Source of the DNA: Azotobacter beijerinckii
Lineage (GTDB): Bacteria > Pseudomonadota > Gammaproteobacteria > Pseudomonadales > Pseudomonadaceae
DNA: 64,000 nucleotides
Direction: 5' to 3'
Assembly: GCF_900110885.1 (NCBI RefSeq)
Contig: NZ_FOFJ01000002.1
Coordinates: 124,001-188,000 of the forward strand
The notes under the pieces are model-generated. The model saw only the letters and a list, made by a program, of their open reading frames with translations, was not told where the DNA came from and did no database searches. Made by a program: the position numbers and the translations under genes. Positions 1 to 11,429 of this stretch are shown here, in pieces. How positions within the stretch are numbered: position 1 is the stretch's first letter; every line of letters starts with the position of its first letter.

Positions 1-2
1 CC

Positions 3-3000
3 TCGGAAAGCAACCGGCTCGAGGCGGCCAATGCGGCCATGCGCTCGGGCGAGGCGCGCCTGACCGGCCCCATCACCCTGCTTCAGGCCAGCGGCAATCC
101 GCTGCAGTCGTTCCTGATCCTGTTGCCGATCTACCGCACGGTGCAAACGCCAGCCAGTGTGGCAGACCGCGAGGCCGAGCTGTTCGGCTGGAGCTTTGCG
201 CCGCTGGTGATGGAAGAAGTCCTGGCCAGCTTGCGGCTGGACAAGGCGCAGGTCCATCTGCGTCTGTACGACGTCACCGACGCGGGAAAGGCCGAGCAGT
301 TCTACGATTCCGATGGCAGCCATTTGCCCGAACTCTTCACCGAAACTCTGCAACGCGAGTTGTTCGGCCGGCGCTGGCAGATCGAGTTCAGTGTCGGTCC
401 GCTGTTCGTACAACAAATGCACCTGCCGTCGCCCGAGCTGGTGCTGCTGCTCGGTGGGCTGGTCAGCTTGCTGGCGGCAACCCTGGCCCGCGTGCTGGGC
501 ATCAGCCAGCAACGCCGCCGGCAGATCGCTTCCGAGCAGGCACGGCTAGCGGCCATCGTCGAGGGGTCGGCCGATGCCATCATCGGCAAGAACCTCGTGG
601 GGGTGGTCACCAGTTGGAACCATGGTGCCGAACACCTGTTCGGCTACACGACCGACGAAGCCCTGGGGCATCTCCTGAGCGATCTGGTGGTTCCGCGGGA
701 ATTGCTGGCCGAGGAGGCCGATATCCTGGCGTGCATTGGCCGCGGTGAGCATGTGCAGTCTTTCGAGACCCGGCGCCGCTGTCGCGACGGTCATCCGATC
801 GATGTTTCCGTTACCGTCTCGCCAATCTATGCGGGCAATGGGCAGGTGATAGGCGCCTCGACGACGGTGCGGGACATTTCCGCCCAGAAGGCCGCCGAGG
901 CGCATATCCTCGAACTCAACTCCGGCCTGGAGGCGCAGGTAGCGCAACGCACGGCCGAGCTGCGCCAGCTCAACCTGCTGCTGGGCTCCGTGCTGCAATC
1001 CGCTTCCGAGGTGTCCATCATCGCCACCGACCTGGATGGCATGATCCGCATATTCAACCGTGGCGCCGAGCGCCTGCTGGGTTACCGCGCCGACGAGATG
1101 GTGGGCCAGTGCACTCCCATGCGGATTCACGAGAGCAACGAAGTGAGCGCTCGCAGCGCCGAGCTGAGCGCCGAACTCGGCAAGCCTGTCGAGGGTTTTC
1201 GGGTCTTCGTGTGTAAACCCGAGGTTGAGGGTTCGGAAAACCGCGAATGGACCTATGTGCGCAAGAACGGCACACGCTTTCCGGTCAGCCTGGTGGTCAC
1301 GGCCATGCGCGACGAGGCCGGCCAGGTCAGTGGCTACCTCGGCATTGCCGTGGACATCACCGAGCGCAAGGCCGCTGAACAGGAGCTGGCCGCCAGCCTG
1401 GCAACCACGCAGGCGATTCTCGACACGGCGATCAACCCGATCATCACCATCGATGCGCGGGGCATGGTGCGCTCGTTCAATCCTGCCGGCGAGCGAGTAT
1501 TCGGCTACCGCCGGGAAGAAGTGGTCGGGCACAACATCAAGATGCTCATGCCGGAGCCTTATCGCAGCGAGCACGATGGCTATATCGAACGCCACCTGCG
1601 CGAAGGCAGACCACGGCTGATCGGGATCGGCCGCGAGGTACTCGGCCAGCGCAAGGATGGTTCGGTGTTCCCCTTGCAGCTGTATGTCGGCGCCATGCTG
1701 GCGGCTGAAGAGCCGATGTTTGTCGGCGTCATCGCCGACATCACCCAGCAGCAGCAGCAACGCAGCGAGCTGATGGCGGCGCGCGACCAGTTGCTGATGG
1801 CCTCCGAGGTGGCCGAGCTGGGCATCTGGACCTGGACCCTTGCCGATGACTCGCTGCAGTGGAACGAGCGCATGCTCGAACTCTACGCCCTGCCATTGGA
1901 GCTGCGCGACAGCGGCCTGAACTACGGGCACTGGCGTTCGCGGGTGTATCCTGAAGACCTCGAAGCCACCGAGGCCTGCCTGCAGGCCGCGGTGGCGGGC
2001 CATGGGAATTACAATCTGGTCTTTCGTATCCAGCGCCCCGATGGCCAGATACGCTATATCCAGGCCGGAGCCCAAATCGAACGCGATGCCTCCGGCAAAG
2101 CCCTGCGTGTCATCGGCATCAACCGTGACATCACCGCCCAGCGCGAGCTGGAGAGCAGTCTGCTGCAGGCCAAGGAGCAGGCGCTCGCCGCCAGTGCGGC
2201 CAAATCGTCGTTCTTGGCCAACATGAGCCATGAGATCCGCACACCGATGAATGCCGTGCTGGGCATGCTGCAACTGCTCCAGCAAACCGAGCTGAGCCAT
2301 CGCCAGCACGAATATGCGGTCAAGGCGAAATCGGCAGCAAAGTCGTTGCTCGGCCTGCTCAACGATATCCTCGACTACTCCAAGATCGAGGCCGGCAAGC
2401 TACAACTCGACCTGCACCCCTTCGAACTGGAAACCTTGATGCGCGATCTGGCCGTCGTGCTGTCCGGCAACCAGGGGCAGAAGGATATCGAGGTGATGTA
2501 CGACCTCGACCCGTCGCTGCCGCTCCAACTGATCGGCGACAGCCTGCGTCTGCAGCAGGTGCTGATCAACCTGGCCGGCAATGCGCTGAAGTTCACCCTG
2601 CAGGGCCAGGTGGTACTCCGCATCGCCACGCTCGGTCGCACCGAAAACAGCATTCGCCTGCGCATGGCCGTCAGCGACACCGGCATCGGCATCAGCCCCG
2701 ATCAGCTCGAACACATATTCGAGGGCTTCACCCAGGCGGAGGCTTCGACCAGCCGCCGCTTCGGTGGCTCCGGGCTCGGGCTGGTCATCAGCCAGCGCCT
2801 GGTCAGACTGATGGGCGGCGAGCTGCAGGTACAAAGCGAGCCGGGCAAGGGCAGCCTCTTCTGGTTCGACCTCGATTTCGCCGTACCGCAAGATATGCTC
2901 CCGACAACCAGCCTGCCCGTCGCCTCGCCCATCCACGTCCTGGTGGTCGACGACACTCCCCTGGTCGGCGAGCTTCTGATGCGTACCGGCGCTGCCTTGG

Positions 3001-4178
3001 GCTGGCGTGCCGAGCATGCCAGCGGCGGCACCGAGGCGGTCGAACGGGTGAGCGCGGCGCGGCAGCGCGGCGAGCCCTACGATGTGGTGCTGATGGACTG
3101 GCGCATGCGCGATCTGGACGGGCTCAGCGCGGCCCAACTGATCCAGGAGCACGCGGGAGAAAGCCGCCCGCCGGTGGTGCTGATGATTACCGCCTACGGG
3201 CGCGAAGTGCTCGCCGACGCGCAGAAGGATGGGCAGGCGCCCTTCGTCGACTTTCTCACCAAACCCGTCACTCCCCAGCAACTGGCCGACGCCGTACAGC
3301 GCGCACTCGCCAGCAATGCATCGCCCGCTCCCTGCCCGCCGCTACCGACGGCACGTCCACAACGCCTGGGCGGCCTGCGTCTGCTGGTCGTGGAAGACAA
3401 CGCCCTCAACCGCCAGGTGGCAGCCGAACTGCTCGGCAACGAAGGGGCCGACGTGGAACTGGCGGAAGACGGATTGCAAGGAGTGAGCCGGGTATTGGCC
3501 GCCGACCCGCCCTACGACTTGGTCGTCATGGATATGCAGATGCCGGGCATCGACGGCCGGGAGGCGACCCGGCGCATCCGCTCGGACCGCCGCTTCGCCA
3601 GCCTGCCGATCCTGGCGATGACGGCGAACGTCTCGGCTGCCGATCGCGAAACCTGCCTGGCGGCCGGGATGAACGAGCATGTCGGCAAGCCGATCGATCT
3701 GGAAGAGCTGGTCGCCGCGACCCTGGCCCTGACCGGGCGCAAGCCCCTGCCCTCCCCGCAACAGCCGAAGCAGAGCGAGGCGAGCGACATCGAGTCAGTC
3801 GACTCTTTCCTCAGCCGCTTTGGCGGCAATCTCGATCTGTTCCGCAACGTGTTAAGCAGCTTCCGTCCCGAGATCGGCAAGATACTCGATACGCTCGAAG
3901 CACGTCTCCAGGAGCGGGATGCCGAGGGAGCCGCTGCCGTGCTACACACCCTCAAGGGCTCTGCCGGTACCCTCGGGGCCGGCATGCTGGCCGCTCGCGC
4001 CAGCGCGCTCGAAGCCCGGCTGAAGGGAGCCGATGCCCAGTTGGCGGCGGACCTGCTCAAACAGCCGGAGCTGGATGAGCTGAGACGACTGCTGGCGAGA
4101 ACGGCCGATCAGATCGAGGCGGCCATCGGCTCCGTACCGCAGGCGACGCCTTCGGAGGAAGAAGGCAAGCAAGGCTAA
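3..4178 (+). CDS. Hybrid sensor histidine kinase with CHASE, four PAS, two receiver and HPt domains (5' end outside window)
   Basis: A membrane-bound phosphorelay sensor. The frame is open to the left edge, so the N-terminus is missing. The first in-frame ATG, at 39, lies inside what looks like a periplasmic CHASE-type domain. Numbering from that ATG: sensor remnant 1-125, one membrane segment near 130-155, PAS domains near 165-285, 310-445, 450-575 and 590-705, HisKA with the phospho-acceptor His near 731 (NMSHEIRTPMN), HATPase with GIGI and GGSGLGL boxes, receivers near 965-1085 (LMDWRM) and 1105-1225 (VVMDMQMPG), and a C-terminal HPt with the LHTLKGSAG motif near 1304. All phosphorelay residues look intact. 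The ligand cannot be told from sequence. The response regulator 61 bp downstream is a likely partner, which is inference from position. Confidence 0.93.
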   Translation, partial: SESNRLEAANAAMRSGEARLTGPITLLQASGNPLQSFLILLPIYRTVQTPASVADREAELFGWSFAPLVMEEVLASLRLDKAQVHLRLYDVTDAGKAEQFYDSDGSHLPELFTETLQRELFGRRWQIEFSVGPLFVQQMHLPSPELVLLLGGLVSLLAATLARVLGISQQRRRQIASEQARLAAIVEGSADAIIGKNLVGVVTSWNHGAEHLFGYTTDEALGHLLSDLVVPRELLAEEADILACIGRGEHVQSFETRRRCRDGHPIDVSVTVSPIYAGNGQVIGASTTVRDISAQKAAEAHILELNSGLEAQVAQRTAELRQLNLLLGSVLQSASEVSIIATDLDGMIRIFNRGAERLLGYRADEMVGQCTPMRIHESNEVSARSAELSAELGKPVEGFRVFVCKPEVEGSENREWTYVRKNGTRFPVSLVVTAMRDEAGQVSGYLGIAVDITERKAAEQELAASLATTQAILDTAINPIITIDARGMVRSFNPAGERVFGYRREEVVGHNIKMLMPEPYRSEHDGYIERHLREGRPRLIGIGREVLGQRKDGSVFPLQLYVGAMLAAEEPMFVGVIADITQQQQQRSELMAARDQLLMASEVAELGIWTWTLADDSLQWNERMLELYALPLELRDSGLNYGHWRSRVYPEDLEATEACLQAAVAGHGNYNLVFRIQRPDGQIRYIQAGAQIERDASGKALRVIGINRDITAQRELESSLLQAKEQALAASAAKSSFLANMSHEIRTPMNAVLGMLQLLQQTELSHRQHEYAVKAKSAAKSLLGLLNDILDYSKIEAGKLQLDLHPFELETLMRDLAVVLSGNQGQKDIEVMYDLDPSLPLQLIGDSLRLQQVLINLAGNALKFTLQGQVVLRIATLGRTENSIRLRMAVSDTGIGISPDQLEHIFEGFTQAEASTSRRFGGSGLGLVISQRLVRLMGGELQVQSEPGKGSLFWFDLDFAVPQDMLPTTSLPVASPIHVLVVDDTPLVGELLMRTGAALGWRAEHASGGTEAVERVSAARQRGEPYDVVLMDWRMRDLDGLSAAQLIQEHAGESRPPVVLMITAYGREVLADAQKDGQAPFVDFLTKPVTPQQLADAVQRALASNASPAPCPPLPTARPQRLGGLRLLVVEDNALNRQVAAELLGNEGADVELAEDGLQGVSRVLAADPPYDLVVMDMQMPGIDGREATRRIRSDRRFASLPILAMTANVSAADRETCLAAGMNEHVGKPIDLEELVAATLALTGRKPLPSPQQPKQSEASDIESVDSFLSRFGGNLDLFRNVLSSFRPEIGKILDTLEARLQERDAEGAAAVLHTLKGSAGTLGAGMLAARASALEARLKGADAQLAADLLKQPELDELRRLLARTADQIEAAIGSVPQATPSEEEGKQG

Positions 4179-4239
4179 CCCCATGGATTGAAAAGCACGC
4201 GCATGTTGCTTTTATCCGAACGAACAAGGAGGGCTTGAA

Positions 4240-4638
4240 TTGAACGACCTGAAAAAGATTCTCCACATAGAGGACGATGGCCTCATCCAGGCAATTGTCA
4301 AAGCATCCCTCAAGGCAATCGGAGGACTCGAGGTTCTCTGCGTCTCCTCCGGGAAGGAAGCCCTGGAAATAGTCGGCGACTATTCGCCAGACCTGATATT
4401 GCTCGACGTCGTCATGCCCGGCATGGATGGCCCCGAGACGCTGAAAAAACTGAAGGAAAAAATAGACATGGAGCACACGCCCGTCATATTCATGACAGCC
4501 AAGGTAACCCCGGAGGAAATCGAGCACTACCGCACCCTCGGGGCTAGCGGCGTCATAATCAAGCCGTTCGACCCGATGACCTTGCACGAAGAGATAAACA
4601 AGATAGTCCGTGACTTCTCCAAAAGCGGAAAAGCATGA
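4240..4638 (+). CDS. Single-domain response regulator (CheY-like receiver), TTG start
   Basis: A 132-residue stand-alone receiver domain with no output domain. The acidic pair E11-D12-D13, the phospho-acceptor Asp56 (LILLDVVMPG), the Thr of MTAK and the Lys of IIKPF are all visible. The start is TTG at 4240, chosen because AAGGAGGG (4226-4233) sits six bases before it. It follows the hybrid kinase gene and probably receives or competes for phosphate in that relay, which is inference. Codon use is richer in A and T than in the kinase gene, like the esterase gene that follows, which may mean the two were acquired together. With no effector domain it must act by protein contact or as a phosphate sink. 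Confidence 0.9.
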   Translation: MNDLKKILHIEDDGLIQAIVKASLKAIGGLEVLCVSSGKEALEIVGDYSPDLILLDVVMPGMDGPETLKKLKEKIDMEHTPVIFMTAKVTPEEIEHYRTLGASGVIIKPFDPMTLHEEINKIVRDFSKSGKA

Positions 4639-4726
4639 AAAGATGCAGGGTTTGACCTGAACAAGGAGGTGTTCCTAAAATCCTTGGCGATGTCAAACGT
4701 CCATCACGAGCATCAAGGGATTTGAA

Positions 4727-6385
4727 ATGAATGCCTCACGCAGAAACTTCAATAAGTTGCTGGCTTTAATCCCAACCATTCCATACATATGGAGCCGTGA
4801 TGCCGAGGCAAAGGCATATGATTCCGACAAAGCTTTGTTGACTGTACCAGGCCCGACCATCGAAACAACCGACGGCAAGATCAGCGGGTACATCCGAAAC
4901 GGAATCCATACGTTCAAGGGCATTCCCTATGCCTCTTCACCAACCGGTGAAAACCGCTTCAAACCGGCACAGCGGCTGAAGCCGAGAGCCGGGAGCCGTC
5001 CGTCCCTGGCATATGGTGCCGTTTGCCCCCAAGCAAAAAGAGTCGACTGGAAGTATGAAAACATCGCCTTCCTGTTCGATTGGGACGAAGGATACCAAGA
5101 TGAAAACTGTCTGAGTCTCAACATCTGGACGCCCTCGGCCGATACCTACAAGCGCCCCGTCATGGTATGGATACACGGAGGGTATTTCGAAACAGGCTCG
5201 AGCCACGAACTCCCCTCTTACGATGGGGAAAGGTTAAGCCACCGGGGCGATGTGGTCGTGGTTTCCGTCAATCACCGACTGGGACTATTGGGACACCTGA
5301 ACCTGGGGGACACCCTCGGAGAGGACTACCGGTCGTCGGCAAACGTCGGCGTACTGGACTTGATACTAGCGCTGGAGTGGATAAGGGACAATATCTCCCA
5401 GTTCGGAGGAAACCCCAACAATATCACCTTGTTCGGTCAGTCCGGGGGCGGATATAAAATCAGTACCCTGATGATAATGCCTTTGGCCAAGGGACTCTTC
5501 CACAAAGCAATTGTTCAGAGCGGCTCCAGGCCGAATCTTGGTACGGTGGAAGACAGTCTTTTCTTGACGGAACAGCTACTCAGGGAACTGAGCCTTACAA
5601 AAGCGTCGGTCAGAAAGATCCAGGGCATACCGACCAACGCACTCATTGAAGCCGGCGTGTCCATCCAGAAAAAGATATCGGACGGTAAATCAAAAGAATA
5701 CAAGGACAGGTTCCGGTGGCAACCTGTCGTGGACGAACAGGACATCCCCAGCCACCTGTTCGATACAAAGGCTCTCGCACTATCCAGCCATGTTCCCATG
5801 CTGGTGGGATCGACGATGCATGAGTGGAACCCCAGTGTCGGCGATCATTCGCTGGCCTCGATCGACATGGCGAAGCTGCATACCTATCTTCATCCGCGCT
5901 TCGGCGAAAGAACCTCGACCATCATCGATGCCTACAAGCGGGAAAATCCGCTGTCGACACCCATCGAGCTGTTATCCCTGATCATCAGCCCAAGAACCCA
6001 TGTAATAAGCCATGCAGAAGCAAAATTTCATTCGGGGAAGGCTCCCGTCTACATGTATTGGTTTGGCTGGCGTCCCCCGGTCTTTGAAGGAAAACCCCTA
6101 GCCTTTCATGGGGTAGAACTTCCATTCGTATTCGACAATGCCAGCCGTGCGGCCAGTATCACGGGAGGGGGAAGCGAAGCCCTGGAACTGGCAGCCAGGG
6201 TAAGCTCCTCATGGGTGGCGTTCGCGCGCCATGGAGATCCGAACCTTTCGGGCTCGGCGCTATCCCATTGGGAAAGATTCACTCCATCGAGAGGACAAAC
6301 GATGGTAATCAGCAACAATGCCTGGATGGAAAACGATCCGGATAGAAAAGAACGCTATGTTCTCGAAGGGCGCCAAGGCAAGTGA
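4727..6385 (+). CDS. Type B carboxylesterase with Tat signal peptide
   Basis: An alpha/beta hydrolase of the carboxylesterase/para-nitrobenzyl esterase family, 552 residues, the usual size. The N-terminus carries SRRNFNK followed by a short hydrophobic stretch and AEA, a twin-arginine signal, so folded export is expected. The nucleophile Ser239 sits in GQSGGG, where most relatives have GESAGG. The oxyanion-hole stretch WIHGG is near 148-152 and the catalytic His461 lies in FHGVELPFVF. The start at 4727 has AAGGGA six bases upstream. The substrate is unknown. Lower GC and A-rich codons set it apart from later genes and suggest transfer. It ends just before a hairpin shared with the convergent glycine-zipper gene. 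Confidence 0.9.
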   Translation: MNASRRNFNKLLALIPTIPYIWSRDAEAKAYDSDKALLTVPGPTIETTDGKISGYIRNGIHTFKGIPYASSPTGENRFKPAQRLKPRAGSRPSLAYGAVCPQAKRVDWKYENIAFLFDWDEGYQDENCLSLNIWTPSADTYKRPVMVWIHGGYFETGSSHELPSYDGERLSHRGDVVVVSVNHRLGLLGHLNLGDTLGEDYRSSANVGVLDLILALEWIRDNISQFGGNPNNITLFGQSGGGYKISTLMIMPLAKGLFHKAIVQSGSRPNLGTVEDSLFLTEQLLRELSLTKASVRKIQGIPTNALIEAGVSIQKKISDGKSKEYKDRFRWQPVVDEQDIPSHLFDTKALALSSHVPMLVGSTMHEWNPSVGDHSLASIDMAKLHTYLHPRFGERTSTIIDAYKRENPLSTPIELLSLIISPRTHVISHAEAKFHSGKAPVYMYWFGWRPPVFEGKPLAFHGVELPFVFDNASRAASITGGGSEALELAARVSSSWVAFARHGDPNLSGSALSHWERFTPSRGQTMVISNNAWMENDPDRKERYVLEGRQGK

Positions 6386-6401
6386 CTGTGCCAATGGACA
6401 A

Positions 6402-6432
6402 GCCGGCCCGGTCGCGAACGGACCGGGCCGGC
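6402..6432. terminator. Convergent hairpin between esterase and glycine-zipper genes
   Basis: Perfect 12-bp inverted repeat GCCGGCCCGGTC / GACCGGGCCGGC with a 7-base loop (6414-6420). It lies between the ends of two convergent genes (6385 and 6438). The U-tract is poor on both strands, so it may stop transcription only partly. Confidence 0.6.
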
Positions 6433-6437
6433 GGGCG

Positions 6438-6734
6438 TCAGCGGGTGATGGTTTTGCCGGAGGCGGCGGACTCGGCGGGCTGGGACTTGTCGGTGTCGGA
6501 CAGGGCATCCTTGGCCACCTCCTCCGCGCCGTCGCCGACCAGCAGACCGACGCCGGCACCGACCAGCATGCCGATCGGACCGCCGATCGCGCCGATCATC
6601 ATGCCGTTCATGCCGCCCAGCGACTTGCCGGCGGCTTGTTTTTCAGACCCGGGCTCGTCGCCGGCCTTGGCGAGCGGCACGCCGTCAATGGCCAACAGGC
6701 TGAGGGTCAGGGCTAGGGCGCGGGGCTTTTTCAT
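6438..6734 (-). CDS. Small secreted glycine-zipper protein
   Basis: A 98-residue protein with an N-terminal signal peptide (MKKPRALALTLSLLAIDG, likely cut after AKA) and a central hydrophobic Gly-rich segment with repeated GxxxG spacing (GGMNGMMIGAIGG and on to GVGLLVG). This is typical of glycine-zipper proteins that pack in or on membranes. The open frame extends upstream to 6860, but the start at 6734 was chosen because it begins the signal peptide and GGAGGG lies ten bases before it. It diverges from copA across a 366-bp gap. A role in envelope or metal stress is only suggested by that position. No catalytic motif is visible and no precise family was recognised. Confidence 0.7.
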   Translation of the reverse strand: MKKPRALALTLSLLAIDGVPLAKAGDEPGSEKQAAGKSLGGMNGMMIGAIGGPIGMLVGAGVGLLVGDGAEEVAKDALSDTDKSQPAESAASGKTITR

Positions 6735-7100
6735 GGTGGCGGTTCCCTCCAAGGAACGTTTCGCTGATCTTTGCCATTGCCGCTCTCCGCAAATTCCCCG
6801 CAGGCCGCCGCGCAGTGGCGTCGCGGCACGGAGTGCCGGGCTCCGTCGGGGGAGAAACACAGCAATGGCAAAACACTGTCGATTGAAGATCCGATGGATT
6901 GATTCCGTCCCTGGCCCGCTGTGGGAATCCGGGCATGCTCATGTCCCGGATTGTCCTTGCGACCATGCCATTCTGCCAGCCAGCTCCGCGCCGACCGATG
7001 ATTTGGGACAAGCTCCAAGCGGTCGGCAGCCCCGAGCTTGACCTTGCCACCACCGGAAGCTCTAAGGTGGCCGGCATCCGATATTTCCAGGGAAGCCACC
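6735..7100. other. Divergent intergenic region upstream of copA
   Basis: 366 bases with no convincing gene. The copA side holds a CueR-type promoter (7038-7068). An 11-bp inverted repeat, TTTGCCATTGC at 6770-6780 and GCAATGGCAAA at 6862-6872, encloses 81 bases next to the glycine-zipper gene start. Its meaning is unknown. Open frames crossing here are shadows of copA or lack start signals. Confidence 0.6.
7038..7068 (+). promoter_or_regulatory. CueR-type promoter of copA
   Basis: A -35 TTGACC (7038-7043) is separated by 19 bp from a -10 TAAGGT (7063-7068). The dyad ACCTTGCC...GGAAGCT spans 7041-7061. The over-long 19-bp spacer with a dyad in it is the hallmark of MerR/CueR-family promoters, and the layout matches the well-known copA promoter of E. 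coli. Induction by Cu(I) is inferred. No cueR gene lies in the window. Confidence 0.75.
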
Positions 7101-9590
<2,490 letters not shown>

Positions 9591-9606
9591 GCGGGATAAA
9601 TAGAAG

Positions 9607-9634
9607 AAGCCCCCGGCCGCATGGCCGGGGGCTT
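9607..9634. terminator. Bidirectional terminator between copA and the encapsulin operon
   Basis: A perfect 12-bp stem, AAGCCCCCGGCC (9607-9618) and GGCCGGGGGCTT (9623-9634), with loop GCAT. It starts 16 bases after the copA stop and lies 4 bases beyond the stop of the convergent desulfurase gene, so it can serve both. Confidence 0.9.
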
Positions 9635-9638
9635 GTCT

Positions 9639-11429
9639 TCAGCGCCGGGTCGCCAGGCGCTGCACGGTACTCACCAGCAGGTCGATCTCCTCGAAGGTGT
9701 TGTAGAACGCCAGCGACGGCCGCACCGTGGTTTCCACCCCGAAGCGGCGCAGGATCGGCTGCGCGCAGTGGTGGCCGGAACGCACGGCGATGCCCTCGCG
9801 GTTGAGCGCGGCGCCGACTTCCTCGGTGCGGTAGCCCTGCAGCACGAAGGACAGCACGCTGGCCTTGTCCGCCGCGGTACCGATCAGCCGCAGGCCGGGG
9901 ATCGCCGAGAGGCCACGGGTGGCGTACTCCAGCAGCTCGTGCTCGTAGCGGGCGATCCGCTCCAGGCCGATGCGCTCGACGTAGTCCAGCGCCGCCCCCA
10001 GCCCCACCGCGTCGGCGATGTTGCCGGTGCCGGCCTCGAAGCGCGCCGGCGCGCCCTGGTAGAGGATCTTCTCGAAAGTCACGTCGGCGATCATGTTGCC
10101 GCCACCCTGCCAGGGCGGCAGCTCGTCGAGCAGCGCCTTTTTGCCGTAGACCACGCCGATGCCGGTCGGACCGAAGATCTTGTGCCCGGAGAACACGAAG
10201 AAGTCCGCATCCAGCGCCTGTACGTCGACCTTCAGGTGCGACACCGACTGCGCCCCGTCCACCAGCACCCGTGCACCGGCGGCATGCGCCAGGGCGATCA
10301 CCTCGGCCACCGGGGTGACCGTGCCGAGGGCGTTGGACACCTGGGTGATGCTCACCAGCTTGGTGCGCGGGCCGAGCAGCCTGGCGTACTCCTCGAGGAG
10401 GATCTGCCCCGAGTCGTCCACCGGGATCACCCGCAGCTTGGCGCCGACCGCGTTCGCCAACTGCTGCCAGGGCACGATGTTGGCGTGGTGCTCCAGGTGG
10501 GAGACGATAATCTCGTCCCCCGCGCCGATGAACTGGCGGCCGAAGGTGTTGGCCAGCAGGTTGATGCCCTCGGTCGCCCCGCGCACGAAGACGATCTCCT
10601 CCGCCGACTTCGCCCCCAGAAAGCGCGCCGCCTTGTTGCGGGCGCCTTCGTAGGCATCCGTCGCCCGCGCCGCCAGTTCGTGGGCAGCGCGGTGGATGTT
10701 GGAGTTCTCGTGCTCGTAGAAGTAGGTCAGACGGTCGATCACCGCCTTCGGCTTCTGCGTGGTGGCCGCGTTGTCGAACCATACCAGCGGCTTGCCGTTG
10801 ACCCGTTCGGCGAGGATCGGGAAGTCCCGGCGGATCGCCTGCACGTCGAAACCGCTGCGGACCTGCGGCTGGCCGGCAGAATCGGGCGCCTTCTCCAGGC
10901 CCGGTGCGACCCGGTCGAGGAAGTAGAACTGCCCGCCGCCCTGTCCCGGCGCCGCTGCCGGCGCGGACGGCTCGGCGAGGATCGAGCGGAGGATCTCGCC
11001 CAGCGCGTCCCCCCCCGGCACCGCGAGGCTGCCAAGCTCGACGGGAATCTCCGCGAAGCGCTCCGGCTCGCCCGCATAGGCGCTGCCCTCGCCGAGGAAG
11101 TAGTACGGCGAGGACGGCGCACCGCCGGCCGAAGGCGCCAGGCCGCCGGCACTCGGGAACACCGTGGGCAGCGCTGCGGCGTAGGCCTCGGGCGAACCGA
11201 GCGCCAGGCCGTCGGCGCCGCCCACCGGCGGCGCCTCCCGAACCTGCGCCGTGGAGGCGGCCGGGGCGGGCTCGCCGGGCAGCGCACCGGGATGCGCCGG
11301 AGCGCCACCCGGCAGGCTGGCGAAGAAGGCATTGGCCAACTGCGCCAGCCCCGCCACGTCCGGCAGGCCGGCCGGCACCGGGGCGTCCGCCGGCTGCGGC
11401 GGATTATTTATAAGTGGCCGGATAGTCAT
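9639..11429 (-). CDS. Encapsulin-cargo cysteine desulfurase with disordered N-terminal targeting domain
   Basis: A PLP-dependent SufS-type desulfurase that takes sulfur from cysteine to form a protein persulfide and alanine. The enzyme domain begins near residue 194. Lys417 in SGHK should bind PLP and Cys555 in RSGHHCAQP is the persulfide-forming Cys. Residues 1-190 are Pro/Ala/Gly-rich and probably disordered, with short hydrophobic motifs (LAQLANAFFASLP 28-40, SPYYFLGE 107-114, QFYFLDR 167-173). Such a domain is known to load this enzyme into family 2A encapsulins. The ATG at 11429 lies inside the shell gene (26-bp overlap), implying translational coupling. A longer frame to 11471 lies wholly within the shell gene and is not needed. 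Total 596 residues against about 410 for ordinary SufS. Confidence 0.93.
   Translation of the reverse strand: MTIRPLINNPPQPADAPVPAGLPDVAGLAQLANAFFASLPGGAPAHPGALPGEPAPAASTAQVREAPPVGGADGLALGSPEAYAAALPTVFPSAGGLAPSAGGAPSSPYYFLGEGSAYAGEPERFAEIPVELGSLAVPGGDALGEILRSILAEPSAPAAAPGQGGGQFYFLDRVAPGLEKAPDSAGQPQVRSGFDVQAIRRDFPILAERVNGKPLVWFDNAATTQKPKAVIDRLTYFYEHENSNIHRAAHELAARATDAYEGARNKAARFLGAKSAEEIVFVRGATEGINLLANTFGRQFIGAGDEIIVSHLEHHANIVPWQQLANAVGAKLRVIPVDDSGQILLEEYARLLGPRTKLVSITQVSNALGTVTPVAEVIALAHAAGARVLVDGAQSVSHLKVDVQALDADFFVFSGHKIFGPTGIGVVYGKKALLDELPPWQGGGNMIADVTFEKILYQGAPARFEAGTGNIADAVGLGAALDYVERIGLERIARYEHELLEYATRGLSAIPGLRLIGTAADKASVLSFVLQGYRTEEVGAALNREGIAVRSGHHCAQPILRRFGVETTVRPSLAFYNTFEEIDLLVSTVQRLATRR

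Noticed and set aside
4191..4213. AAAAGCA / TGCTTTT hairpin after the hybrid kinase gene
   Set aside because: Only a 7-bp stem with a 9-base loop and few G-C pairs. Too weak to call a terminator, and the next gene may be co-transcribed.
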